A stretch of DNA of 64,000 bases from Trichomonas vaginalis G3 (GCF_026262505.1 NC_067204.1:930001-994000); one strand, 5' to 3'; counted from the stretch's first letter, positions 1 to 8,179 are shown. The notes: generated by a model not told the origin, from the sequence alone. Made by a program: numbers and translations.

Positions 1-579
1 AAGTCTAAGTTAGTATGTATAAAAGACTCTGAGTTGTTAGATTGGATAAAGAAGTACCAAAGAAGGGTTTTGAAGTATAATGCTATAAATGAGTATATAA
101 ATTCTAAGTTTAAAGACCCAAATGAGGAAATGCAGAGAATATTAGAGAAGAAACACTTCAGAAACAAACAGAAAGAGATAGAATACATTTCGAAGAAATT
201 GCAATCTTACGATTGGAAGACTTACCCTCATAGATGTCTTCTTATTTTAGATGACTTTGCTTCTCATCCTTTGTTAAAGAATAGAGAACAAGATATGTGT
301 CGAATTCTTAAGAAACTTAGGCACTTTAACATTTCAGTTGTCATTTGTGTACAGACAGCAAAGAGTTTAAGTAAGGATGTTAAAAGAATACTGACTGACA
401 TTGTACTTTTCCCCGGATTGTCCGAAGACGATTTCATGGAACTTATGAAAGAGTCCATGGCAGGTAAGTTTGACAGACATGAACTATGGGAGAAGTACAA
501 AGTCATACAAGACCCTCATACTTCTTTCAGAATTCATATCTACGCAAACAAAGTTCAAATTGTAAAAAGTCAAGCTTGA
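1..579 (+). CDS. A32-type DNA packaging ATPase, C-terminal part (E1)
   Basis: Open from the first base of the window, so the start lies outside. The Walker B region CLLILDDF is visible and is followed by a conserved VVICVQTAKSLSKD stretch. The same protein in E2 (31683-32559) carries the Walker A motif APPGSGKT. Poxvirus A32/FtsK-like ATPases pump viral genomes into capsids, and this is one of the defining Polinton parts. It ends 20 bases before the stop codon of the small gene at 599-676, which lies on the opposite strand. Confidence 0.85.
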   Translation, partial: KSKLVCIKDSELLDWIKKYQRRVLKYNAINEYINSKFKDPNEEMQRILEKKHFRNKQKEIEYISKKLQSYDWKTYPHRCLLILDDFASHPLLKNREQDMCRILKKLRHFNISVVICVQTAKSLSKDVKRILTDIVLFPGLSEDDFMELMKESMAGKFDRHELWEKYKVIQDPHTSFRIHIYANKVQIVKSQA

Positions 580-598
580 AAAATCTAAGTGTTTAGTC

Positions 599-676
599 TT
601 AGTAAGTCTGTTGTGGTGCTGGGGCTGTCGGTTCTTCTGGCTTTGGAAGGCATTCAGGAAGAGGGACGTGAGACAT
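599..676 (-). CDS. 25-residue conserved peptide, PKPEEP motif
   Basis: A short reading frame starting MSHVPLPECLPKPEEP. The equivalent in E3 (63900-63977) has the same length and differs by one residue, and E2 (28650-29006) has a longer proline/glutamine-rich protein with the same start. Conservation of the start, and its position next to the repeat array in all three Polintons, supports a real gene or gene start. Function unknown. Confidence 0.5.
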   Translation of the reverse strand: MSHVPLPECLPKPEEPTAPAPQQTY

Positions 677-686
677 TCGTTTGTGT

Positions 687-934
687 CCTGTTGGAAGGAA
701 GAACTTTTCCTGTTGGAAGGAAAAATTTTTCCTGTTGGAAGGAAAAACTTTTCCTGAAGTTCGACCAAAAAGTTCTCAATTTTCGAAAATTTGAATGGTT
801 TACGGACGGACAACTGGAAAATTTTTTCCTGTCGGAAGGAAATTTTTTTCCTGTTGGAAGGAAGAACTTTTTCTGTTGGAAGGAAGAACTTTTTCTGTTG
901 GAAGGAAGGACTTTTCCTGTCGGAAGGAAGGACT
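687..934. repeat. 22-bp tandem repeat array, two blocks (E1 type)
   Basis: Units of about 22 bp built on CCTGTTGGAAGGAAGAAC and near variants. They form a left block (about 687-752) and a right block (about 829-934) separated by a non-repeated spacer that contains AAAATTTGAA. The array lies between two short divergent reading frames (676 leftward, 939 rightward). E2 (28380-28607) and E3 (63400-63899) have arrays of unrelated sequence with the same period and layout at the same place. Confidence 0.85.
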
Positions 935-938
935 CGGA

Positions 939-1013
939 ATGCCAGAAGGATTTGACGAGGCAATTTACCTAATTGAGCTACTTGAGCCATCTGAAGTCAA
1001 GCTTGAAAAATAA
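939..1013 (+). CDS. Short frame with DEAIYLIE motif
   Basis: A 24-residue frame, MPEGFDEAIYLIELLEPS and onward. The same DEAIYLIE start opens the 121-residue gene at 28376 in E2 and the remnant at 63396 in E3, each time diverging from the PKPEEP frame across the repeat array. In E1 only this short start is left before the frame closes. Function unknown. Confidence 0.4.
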   Translation: MPEGFDEAIYLIELLEPSEVKLEK

Positions 1014-1022
1014 ATGGTTCAT

Positions 1023-1868
1023 CTACCCTACTTGTTTGAAGTTGTCAAAATACTCTGTTATTTTTTCCTTCAGTAGCGGTAAGTCTTCTTTGAAGGTAAA
1101 AATTGTACAACCTTTCATATCATAGTGTGTTTGAGGTAACGTATCTTGAACTATTTGTTTCACATCTTCATTCGGTGTCATTGAAATCGGTAAGTTTTCG
1201 CGATAGAACCAATTTCTGTCAGATTTGTAAATCTTAGCAAGGTCGTAAAAGCTTTTGTTGTTTCTTCTGACTAAATGCAACATAACCATATCTTTATCTT
1301 CTTCATTTTCCATCTCTTCAGTATAAATCATATACTTATAGTTCTTTTCCTTACCTTTTGGTACCGAACGTGGTATTCTTTTCTGAATGCTTTTGTCTTT
1401 TGCTTCAATGACTTCATCTTTTGCTTCAATGACTTCATCTTTTGCTTGAAGTTTCTTTTCCATCTCTTCACGTTCTTGTCTATGAATTTCGTCAAGAAGT
1501 CTGTAAACATGCCATGCATAACGAGGAGAAGCCCACATTGCAACTGCATTTACTAAAAGTCTATGTACATACCAACCTCTTAAATTTATTGGCAAATTTT
1601 TACGATTTTCATGTGTTTTATGCATGGCCGGAAAAAGTCGGTCTAGAGAAATTTCACTCAAAAGTTCTTGTGTGCTTTGGTTTTTGAACCAGTCGTCTGC
1701 GTGTTTAGTATCTGGAGCAAAACATGCTGTCAAAATACTTTGCATTTGGTACATATCGTCTTTGACCGAACGAATGAGACGGAGTTGTTTGTTAAACTGA
1801 ACCCACTCATATTCTTCATTTATAGCTTCATGGACTATAACTGTTGTTGTGTTCTCTGTTGTTGACAT
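1023..1868 (-). CDS. KilA-N/Bro-like accessory protein (E1)
   Basis: A 281-residue protein. I chose the ATG at 1868 because the conserved promoter block ends just before it and the E2 and E3 copies begin with the same MSTTENTTT. Around residues 100-135 is a KilA-N-type core with VHRLLVNAVAMWASPRYA. A charged coiled stretch follows, made of repeats of EAKDEVI, and then a conserved C-terminal domain (KYMIYTEEME to the end) resembling the C-terminal regions of Bro-like viral proteins. KilA-N proteins of large DNA viruses are thought to bind DNA. The number of charged repeats and the middle segment differ between copies. Confidence 0.75.
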   Translation of the reverse strand: MSTTENTTTVIVHEAINEEYEWVQFNKQLRLIRSVKDDMYQMQSILTACFAPDTKHADDWFKNQSTQELLSEISLDRLFPAMHKTHENRKNLPINLRGWYVHRLLVNAVAMWASPRYAWHVYRLLDEIHRQEREEMEKKLQAKDEVIEAKDEVIEAKDKSIQKRIPRSVPKGKEKNYKYMIYTEEMENEEDKDMVMLHLVRRNNKSFYDLAKIYKSDRNWFYRENLPISMTPNEDVKQIVQDTLPQTHYDMKGCTIFTFKEDLPLLKEKITEYFDNFKQVG

Positions 1869-1925
1869 ATCTGTCTTTACATACAAAATAAAAAAATAAA
1901 TAAAAATAAAACTAACTTTATTTTT
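1869..1925 (-). promoter_or_regulatory. Conserved T-rich promoter block of accessory genes
   Basis: Read on the minus strand: AAAGTTAGTTTTATTTTTA, then a T-rich run and TTTTGTATGTAAAGACAG just before the ATG. The same block precedes the genes starting at 4038, 5024, 29537, 30829, 60373, 61710 and 62411. Repetition directly before start codons supports a promoter or leader; the exact transcription start is not known. Confidence 0.6.
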
Positions 1926-2041
1926 TCTATCTTAAGGAAATTCATGATTTTCATATGGAATCTCTTCTCTCAGTTTTCCGAGGGAAGCAAGCATATGCCA
2001 TTTTACTCAGAATTTTGTGCTGAATTCAGCAAAAATATAAT

Positions 2042-2527
2042 TTAGGGTAGAAGGTTAGATCTAACCTGTCTTCTACCCTCTTTTCTACCCCAGTTATTTT
2101 ATAAGCGTTTTACATGGTAAACGTTATGAATTCGTGAGACTCTAAACAGTTTTGTAGCTTCTATTTCTTCTTTTAGTACATCGAATGTTTTAACAATGTC
2201 GAAAGTTTCTTTATATTTCTTCTTGACGTCAGATAGAAGGAAATCTTCTGCTGTTGGATAGTTTTTGTCAAGACTTCATTGTAAATGACCAAAAATATAT
2301 TTTATGTTAGCATGTTAGATCTAACATGTTTTCTAACATGTTTTTTCACATGGTCTAAAACATACAAAACTCATGAATTTTCAAGACTTCATCGAACTTA
2401 AATGTTTTGTCAAAACTTCTTCGTACATGTTTTGTCAAGACTTCTTCATCGTAATGAGCGTAAATCAGACAAAAATATATTTTAGGGTAGAAGGTTAGAT
2501 CTAACCTTCTACCCTCTTTTCTACCCC
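2042..2527. repeat. Three AGATCT-centred palindromic repeats (E1)
   Basis: Copies are centred at about 2060, 2320 and 2500. The core is GGTTAGATCTAACC (or TGTTAGATCTAACA in the middle copy), flanked by inverted words of the form GGGTAGAA (or ATGTTAG). All words inside one copy are of the same variant. They lie in a gene-poor stretch between accessory genes. Similar copies occur near 4150, 4304, 5142, 29007, 29416, 30511, 30689, 60059, 60236, 61325 and 61432, and a variant with AGATAT near 50697. Confidence 0.8.
2099..2270 (-). pseudogene. Fragment matching the end of the module-A gene
   Basis: On the minus strand this encodes residues matching the last 55 or so of the genes at 29537-30472 and 60373-61287 (pattern NYPT..DFLLSDVKKKY to NVYHVKRL). 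It is a remnant of an accessory gene in E1, lying next to the fused gene at 2701-4038, which has a different C-terminus. Confidence 0.7.
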
Positions 2528-2626
2528 AGTTATTTTATAAGCGTTTTACATGGTAAACGTTATTTTTACATTATGACACGAAGTGAAGAGTAACACTTCG
2601 TCAAAAAAATCCCTGAAATCATATCT

Positions 2627-2680
2627 TACATACAAAAAAATAAATAAAAATGACACTAACTTTATTTTCTATCTTTCACA
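2627..2680 (-). promoter_or_regulatory. Orphan copy of the accessory promoter block
   Basis: The same T-rich block and GTATGTAAG sequence that precede the KilA-N genes, here followed by no complete gene. It points toward the module-A fragment at 2099-2270, so it probably belonged to that lost gene. Confidence 0.5.
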
Positions 2681-2700
2681 AAAGACCAAAAATAAACGCT

Positions 2701-4038
2701 TTACATGTATTTTTCAGCAACTTCGTCAAATAATTTTATAGCTTTATCTATCTCATCTACTTCAAACGTTTCTTTACCTTTTATGGGAGCACCATACATT
2801 TTCTCAAACTTTTCAAGTAGTTCTGTTTCTGCAGCTCTCATATCATTAACTAACACAACCTTGACTATATTGACTGTACTGTCATATCTTAGAGTTATAT
2901 TATATGTCCTTCCTATCTTATATCTCTTTGTATTGAAGTCCTTCGGTTTCTGAACGATGTAAAGTAAGCCTTCACTGCAACGTTCCGTATCGAATGAACC
3001 ATATGTTATGAAGTTATATCCAACAACTGGGTCTAACCATAACAAAACTATTGGTATAAGACTTTTGTCGATGAGATATGCTGCAGTTCCATAGAATTTT
3101 ACCGATATCATAAGCTCAGGATTTCTTGTCAAAATTTTCTGAGTAGAAGCAATTTTAACCCAGTGGTTTGTTTTTTTTCCAAATGGAGATAAAATGTCTG
3201 ACAAAGAATATTTGTTGTATTTCTTTGAGTATCTTACGTTTAAATCACCTATTCTAACCACTTTGGTGTCATTGTCTATCTTTCCAACTGTTTCAAACTC
3301 ATTGTTTGTCATTTCTTTCTTTAAGTCTGCATAGTCGTTTCTCATACGTTCTATCTCTTTGACAGAATAGTTATATTTCCTTATTGCTGCTTTACATTTA
3401 GAACATTGCGGGTTCATTTTTGCGTTATACATTGAAATTTGACCTGCTAGAACAACTAAGGCGTCAATGGTTTTCTTTAAATCTGAAGCAGTTGGTTTTA
3501 TCTGTTTGTTCCATACCTTACCTCTTCTATCTTTATCTCTTATCTGCCATACACATTCTGCAACTAACGAAACAAAGTTGTCGTAGGTCTTAAACTCCCC
3601 AGATTTATATATGTCAGAAACATTCTTATATACCATGTCGCAATCTTTGTCCATAACCTTATGGTTGCAATGAAATCCTAGAAACTCATAGTTTACCTTT
3701 CGTATGAACTTCTTTATTTCTACTGAGTCAGTTGCTTTGACTTCAATTTCGTCGAATTCAGGAATAGTGAGTTTTTGTTGCTGAATTTCAGGCAATTTGG
3801 GTAAATGGTCAATAATGTCCTGCATTTCATAAAGATACTGTTCATTTGTTTCATCTTTCGCACTACAGTCTAAATTACATGTTAACAGTTCTTGCTTTAT
3901 CTTCTGGATTTCTGTTTCAAAAGTATATGAAGACGAAGTGAAGCTTTTCATCTCTACCAGCATAGATGTTGGATTCATGACTAACGAGTTTGGTGCTGTT
4001 GTTGTTTGAATTGTTGTTGTGCCGATTGTTGAAATCAT
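2701..4038 (-). CDS. Fused accessory protein: module A + KilA-N-like + GIY-YIG (T5orf172)
   Basis: A 445-residue protein, taking the ATG at 4038 that follows the promoter block (MISTIGTTTIQ, as in E2). Module A, residues 1 to about 250, is shared with the stand-alone genes at 29537 and 60373 and has a CSKCKAA motif. It is followed by a KilA-N-like stretch (YSLSDILSPFG, then about 60 residues) and a C-terminal GIY-YIG/T5orf172 nuclease-like domain with GLLYIVQKP and YKIGRTYNIT. In E3 the second half is a separate gene (61710-62323), and the fusion point falls at that gene's start. GIY-YIG domains of this group occur with KilA-N in viral proteins; the role here is unknown. Confidence 0.75.
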   Translation of the reverse strand: MISTIGTTTIQTTTAPNSLVMNPTSMLVEMKSFTSSSYTFETEIQKIKQELLTCNLDCSAKDETNEQYLYEMQDIIDHLPKLPEIQQQKLTIPEFDEIEVKATDSVEIKKFIRKVNYEFLGFHCNHKVMDKDCDMVYKNVSDIYKSGEFKTYDNFVSLVAECVWQIRDKDRRGKVWNKQIKPTASDLKKTIDALVVLAGQISMYNAKMNPQCSKCKAAIRKYNYSVKEIERMRNDYADLKKEMTNNEFETVGKIDNDTKVVRIGDLNVRYSKKYNKYSLSDILSPFGKKTNHWVKIASTQKILTRNPELMISVKFYGTAAYLIDKSLIPIVLLWLDPVVGYNFITYGSFDTERCSEGLLYIVQKPKDFNTKRYKIGRTYNITLRYDSTVNIVKVVLVNDMRAAETELLEKFEKMYGAPIKGKETFEVDEIDKAIKLFDEVAEKYM

Positions 4039-4119
4039 GTCTTTTATACAAAATAAAAAAAATAAAAAAATAAAACTAACTTTATTTTTTATTTCGGGAA
4101 AATTCATGAAAATTCAAGA

Positions 4120-4320
4120 GGGTAGAAAAGAGGGTAGAAAGGAGGGTAGATCTAACCTTCTACCCTAAACATTATTTTTGGGTCCTTTACACTCATTACG
4201 AAGAAGTCTTGACAAAACATTTACGAAGAAGTCTTGACAAAACATTTACGAAGAAGTCATGAAAATTCAAGAGGGTAGAAAAGAGGGTAGAAGACAGGTT
4301 AGATCTAACCTTCTACCCTA
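4120..4320. repeat. Two AGATCT-centred repeats plus direct repeats
   Basis: Palindromic repeats at about 4120-4170 and 4272-4320 with GGGTAGA-type words. Between them are tandem copies of a roughly 28-bp unit with ACGAAGAAGTCTTGACAAAAC. The stretch lies between the accessory genes 2701-4038 and 4362-5024 and has no gene. Confidence 0.75.
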
Positions 4321-4361
4321 AAATATATTTTTACTGAATTCAATAAAAATAAATGGTTCAT

Positions 4362-5024
4362 TTACTCACAATATTTTTGTACAAAACGACCCCAAACTTT
4401 TAACTTCTTTTCTGCAGCTTCAAATGCTATCTTAGCGAGTTCATATTCTCTAAATTCTCTCTTTAAATCTTCTTGTTCCCATTGGTCTAGTTCGTATGGA
4501 GAATCTCTATAACCATAACATTTCTCACGTTCATGTTCTAATTGTTTTCCGCACATTTTTCCAACTTCTTGTTCGAACAAAGGTTTAGCATTCTCTACTG
4601 TATCTTCGAGTTCTTCTTCATCTAACTTCTCATGAACTTTCTTGTCTATGGAGTCCATAATTTTTCCAACTGCTATGCAATATTTTGGAGAAGCCCACAT
4701 TGCTATATAGTTTATAAGTCTTGGGTCTACATACGTTCCTCTAACCTGTTTGATTTCATCAGGAATTCCGGCATGAATTTTGTATAAAAAGCAACCGTCT
4801 GAATTCCGGCGGTTGCTATATTCTTCACAAAATGCCTTATAATACTCTTCCCAGGACTTATTTTCCAACAACTTTCTAAAGTCTTTCCTAAACTGCTGAC
4901 ACATATTTGTTGCATTTATATAACCATCCTTGTCTCTACGTAAGACTTCAATACCGTTATAAGTGCCTTTTGTGAATGTTTCGCCATTAGATTTGTTCGT
5001 GAACGTTTTTGCTTCGACTGACAT
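4362..5024 (-). CDS. KilA-N domain protein (E1)
   Basis: A 220-residue protein with the clearest KilA-N domain in the window: DGYINATNMCQQF at about residue 35 and GTYVDPRLINYIAMWASP at about residue 110. These are the two conserved blocks of the family. The C-terminal third is charged and probably helical. The start at 5024 follows the promoter block; the frame stays open a little upstream without an ATG. KilA-N domains of phages and large DNA viruses bind DNA. A palindrome lies inside the gene at 4791-4816. Confidence 0.85.
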   Translation of the reverse strand: MSVEAKTFTNKSNGETFTKGTYNGIEVLRRDKDGYINATNMCQQFRKDFRKLLENKSWEEYYKAFCEEYSNRRNSDGCFLYKIHAGIPDEIKQVRGTYVDPRLINYIAMWASPKYCIAVGKIMDSIDKKVHEKLDEEELEDTVENAKPLFEQEVGKMCGKQLEHEREKCYGYRDSPYELDQWEQEDLKREFREYELAKIAFEAAEKKLKVWGRFVQKYCE

Positions 5025-5109
5025 ATCTGTTCTTACATACAAAATAAAAAAATAAATGAAATAAAACTAACTTTATTTTTTATTTCGGGAAAATTCATGA
5101 AAATTCAAG

Positions 5110-5159
5110 AGGGTGAGAAAAAAGGTGAAAAAACAGGTGAGATCTCACCTCTTCACCTA
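5110..5159. repeat. AGATCT palindrome, GTGAGA variant
   Basis: Core GGTGAGATCTCACC flanked by GGGTGAGA and CTTCACC words. The change from TTAGA to TGAGA is present in every word of this copy and on both sides of the palindrome, so pairing is kept. Confidence 0.75.
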
Positions 5160-5170
5160 AACATTATTTT

Positions 5171-6031
5171 TCAATACTTTTTCAGCACTTTTCCGTAGTT
5201 ATATATGAAAGACAATTCGAGATAAAAGTCATAGTACAATGGAATAATATGTTGCACACCATTTGTTGTGAACCAAACTTGAAAGTCAGAGAAACTGTTA
5301 CTAGGTGGTTCGTAGAATTTAGAAGCAAAGTCATAAAAGTCCTTACCAATACATAGAAAACTATTGTTGCTTGAACTGAAACTTGCATGACACATAACAT
5401 TTTGAGGGTCAAACACGTTTCTATAAACTGTCAAATCTGCTGGTGGAAGTATAAATTGAAATGGACCATCTGGTGGTAATGGTTCGTTCTGGTTTAGTAA
5501 CCGAAGAAATTGTGCCCAAGAACGTTTGTCTACTTTCCAATATAAAAACTCTGTATCTCTTGGAGGGTTAATTTCAATCTTTTGAAATGAAACGGTGGAG
5601 TTCATCTTGTCATATTCTAGTTTCAGATAGTATGTTCCATTTAGTAAAGAGTCGTATTTTTCTTGAAATTCCCAATAATATTTGTTCATTTGAGTTTGAA
5701 AGTCATTTAGAGTTTTCTCAAGACTTTCGTCTGAACGAACTGTAAAGATTCTCATTTCGTCAAATTTGTCTATTAGACCATCATGACCTTTATACTGCCC
5801 ATGAAAATATACTGCGAACATAAATGCGTTAGTTCTATTTGAAAACAAAACTCTTCTAAATCCTATTGCCTTTGCATCTGAAGGACTTTGAAGCCAACGA
5901 ATTGGATAGTCAAACCTGTATATTCGGGATGAAATTTCTTCATCTGAAATAGTCATACCAGCATTTGTAAAGATATAGTCTAACGGTTTTGTATCTGCTA
6001 CTTTTGTTCTTTGTTTTTCAACCTGAAGCAT
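5171..6031 (-). CDS. 286-residue conserved Polinton protein
   Basis: Starts MLQVEKQRTKVADTKPLDYIF. It is a diverged paralogue of the 282-residue protein at 10884-11732, sharing TKPLDxxFTNxG, RFDYPxRWLxxPSxxKAIGFRR and a C-terminal SDFQVWFTT and FYLELSFIYNY. There is no signal peptide and no recognisable enzyme motif. Its size and its linkage to structural genes would fit a virion protein, but that is inference. E2 has a broken copy and E3 only a remnant. Confidence 0.75.
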   Translation of the reverse strand: MLQVEKQRTKVADTKPLDYIFTNAGMTISDEEISSRIYRFDYPIRWLQSPSDAKAIGFRRVLFSNRTNAFMFAVYFHGQYKGHDGLIDKFDEMRIFTVRSDESLEKTLNDFQTQMNKYYWEFQEKYDSLLNGTYYLKLEYDKMNSTVSFQKIEINPPRDTEFLYWKVDKRSWAQFLRLLNQNEPLPPDGPFQFILPPADLTVYRNVFDPQNVMCHASFSSSNNSFLCIGKDFYDFASKFYEPPSNSFSDFQVWFTTNGVQHIIPLYYDFYLELSFIYNYGKVLKKY

Positions 6032-6056
6032 TTAATATATGTAAAAATATATTGTT

Positions 6057-6641
6057 TTAAAATGGTATGCCATATAGCTTCTTGAATTTGTTAAGAAGTA
6101 TTTGAACGTATTTTCCATCTGTATCTCTAGTGTTTACATAAGCATAGCCCGCCTTAGTAAAATATACTTGTAATTTCCTATAGTTTACGCCGGTATAAAA
6201 GTAGAAAGAGTCTTGTTCTTCGCTATAGTAGTAAAACTCAAACGTATGCTTGCCATAGTCTGTAATTTCAATTGTTTCATCTTCTAGTTCGTCGACAAAT
6301 TCGAATACAATATCTCTAAATTTGCCTTTGTTCTTATTGTTTTCAGAACAAGTGACCCAACGTAAGTTTTCAAGTCTATTGTCGTTTCTTATACGGTTTA
6401 TATGGTCTACAAAAGGTAAATTGTTAGGATTCAGTATAAAATGAGTTGCAATGACAACATGTTTAAGATAGTGTTTTCCACCCATCTTCATAACAGCATA
6501 TCCGTTATTTCGCTCCCATTCGCTTAAAACTCTTTTTGTCTTTTTGTTTCTGACTTCAAATGACTCACAACAGTGAATTTCATATTTCTCATCTAACAAA
6601 CAAGTTTCCCAACGGTCTTCTCCAACAAACTCAGCGTACAT
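6057..6641 (-). CDS. HNH homing-type endonuclease
   Basis: A 194-residue protein. An HNH_3 core (FVDHINRIRNDNRLENLRWVT, here given as DHINRIRNDNRLENL) lies at about residues 80-105, after a NUMOD4-like N-terminus. Such free-standing endonucleases cut DNA and spread with the cut site. It sits between the polymerase remnant and the 286-residue gene. A short remnant of it is at the same place in E2 and nothing is left in E3, so presence varies between copies. The second half is unique to this family. Confidence 0.85.
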   Translation of the reverse strand: MYAEFVGEDRWETCLLDEKYEIHCCESFEVRNKKTKRVLSEWERNNGYAVMKMGGKHYLKHVVIATHFILNPNNLPFVDHINRIRNDNRLENLRWVTCSENNKNKGKFRDIVFEFVDELEDETIEITDYGKHTFEFYYYSEEQDSFYFYTGVNYRKLQVYFTKAGYAYVNTRDTDGKYVQILLNKFKKLYGIPF

Positions 6642-6690
6642 TTCAAATAAAATAAAAAAATGTCACTTTTTTAAAAATAAATTTTTTATT

Positions 6691-6936
6691 TCATGCAATG
6701 TTTAACACATCGAAAGGCATGTCCATAAGACGTTCTTCTTCTAACCTCTCTAGTCTGTTTGGATAATTGGCACGTGCTGTTTCCAAATCCATTTCGTAGC
6801 GAAGACCAGCCAGTTTGTCATAGACTTTTATGGGTCTTCCCTTCCTATATTTAAAATTCTTCGAAACTCTCCAACCATATCTTTGCAACTCTGCTTTTAT
6901 TCTAGCAGACTTTCTATCCATTCTATATGGGGGCAT
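6691..6936 (-). pseudogene. DNA polymerase B remnant (E1)
   Basis: Matches the N-terminal part of the polymerase at 56725-58869 (MPPYRMDR start, then RKGRPIKVYDKL). The start is set at the ATG at 6936. In this copy the polymerase part is broken. Confidence 0.85.
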
Positions 6937-6967
6937 TTTTATAAAAAGAAAAAAAATATTTTTTTCT

Positions 6968-7570
6968 TTACTTAACATAACCGCCTGCTGCCATAAGTCT
7001 TTGACGCCAACCCATACCAGCTAATGAAGGTTGACTTGGTTTAGTTTGGAAACTAAACTTTGGTTTTGGTTTCTCTTCAGTTTTTGGTTTCTCTTCTTCT
7101 ATCGGTTTTTCTTCTTCTATCAGTTTTTCGTCACTTTTCGGTTCCTCTGACTTTACCCTACTTGCAGGAACAGTTGTGTCGTCAACATCTTCATAAATAT
7201 CATATGCCATTTGTTTTTGTTTTCCTTTCAACTTTTTGTGTTTGTTGTAAAGTTTAGAATATTTCGACTCTAAGTCAATGAGATGTTCTATAATGAACTG
7301 TTGGTCAGTGAAGTAAACTTTTCCATCTGTTGTCTCGAAAGCTCCTTCAGACTTCAATATTTTATTTGTGAGAGTCTGTTTCTTTTTTGAGATACTAGCC
7401 GTTCCATTTCTATGAAAAGTGACTTTATAGTTAGGGTTTGTATTTCCAGACCTGGCACTTTCTATTATTGAATTTTTCTCTTCATCTGTAAGTTCTTTGA
7501 CAGGTTTTGACAATGGTTCTGAACTTTTTGTTTGTGGTGTCAAATCTACCGTTTCAACTTCTTCGGTCAT
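6968..7570 (-). CDS. 200-residue acidic/lysine-rich protein
   Basis: Starts MTEEVETVDLTPQ. The first two thirds are globular. The last third is a low-complexity run of EEKP/KTEEKPK repeats ending in SLAGMGWRQRLMAAGGYVK. The number of EEKP repeats differs between copies. It lies directly upstream of the polymerase in all three Polintons. Not recognised; a scaffold or core-associated role is possible but unproven. Confidence 0.75.
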   Translation of the reverse strand: MTEEVETVDLTPQTKSSEPLSKPVKELTDEEKNSIIESARSGNTNPNYKVTFHRNGTASISKKKQTLTNKILKSEGAFETTDGKVYFTDQQFIIEHLIDLESKYSKLYNKHKKLKGKQKQMAYDIYEDVDDTTVPASRVKSEEPKSDEKLIEEEKPIEEEKPKTEEKPKPKFSFQTKPSQPSLAGMGWRQRLMAAGGYVK

Positions 7571-7589
7571 TTCATCTCAGTAAAAAATT

Positions 7590-7741
7590 TTAGTTTGGTT
7601 TGTTTTCAACTGGTTGTTGTTGTTTTTTAAGTCGGTCTAAAACTTCCTGAGGTATAGGAAGAACTTGACAAACACGTTGTGTAACTGCTGGAGCCGACAA
7701 ATCCATCTTGAACCCATTTGTCTCAATGCTGTATTGTTCAT
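7590..7741 (-). pseudogene. 51-residue conserved small gene, broken copy (E1)
   Basis: Equivalent of the open small gene at 55936-56091 in E3 and 23948-24100 in E2, between the 133-residue and 200-residue genes. It starts MNNTALRQMGSRWICRL. It is broken in E1. Confidence 0.6.
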
Positions 7742-7760
7742 TTCATCTCAGTAAAAAACT

Positions 7761-8162
7761 TTACATTCCCCACGTTTGAGGCGGTTGAGGTTGGTTATTG
7801 TTTACCCATTGTTGTGCATGGTTATATCCTCTGTTAAAGAATCTTTCACCTTGGTCCATATAGTGTCCTGCTTGGTTATAGTAGTCATTTGCTTTGTTAT
7901 AATAGTTTCCTGCTTGTCTTCCTACATTGTCCATCCATCCTTGAACTTTTCCTCTTGTTTCAGGATTTGGAATAAGATTTGTTGCATCTCGTGCTACATC
8001 CCAACCTTTCTGTACAGTTTGTATAATAGGTTGTGCTTTCTCTTTAAGTATACCTAATGTACTCAAAATCTTCCTTCCAACTCCAAATACACCTCTGGCT
8101 ATTGTTCCCACTGCGGGCAAAAATCTGGATGCAACTCCTGCTAATGCGCCAAATAAACCCAT
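7761..8162 (-). CDS. 133-residue protein with N-terminal amphipathic segment
   Basis: Starts MGLFGALAGVASRFLPAVG, a glycine- and hydrophobic-rich amphipathic segment. A Tyr/Asn/Gln-rich repeat region follows (NYYNKANDYYNQAGHYMDQG), then a QPQPPQ tail. The ends of this protein are almost identical in all three copies. Small virion proteins with such an N-terminus, for example adenovirus protein VI, disrupt membranes; that analogy is an inference from composition only. It starts 17 bases from the oppositely directed integrase gene. Confidence 0.75.
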   Translation of the reverse strand: MGLFGALAGVASRFLPAVGTIARGVFGVGRKILSTLGILKEKAQPIIQTVQKGWDVARDATNLIPNPETRGKVQGWMDNVGRQAGNYYNKANDYYNQAGHYMDQGERFFNRGYNHAQQWVNNNQPQPPQTWGM

Positions 8163-8179
8163 TTCTTATGGGTTAAAAA

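Noticed and set aside
1869-1885. GTATGT before the accessory genes as a 5' splice site
   Set aside because: GTATGT resembles trichomonad 5' splice sites, but no ACTAACACACAG-type 3' site follows, and an ATG comes within about 15 bases.
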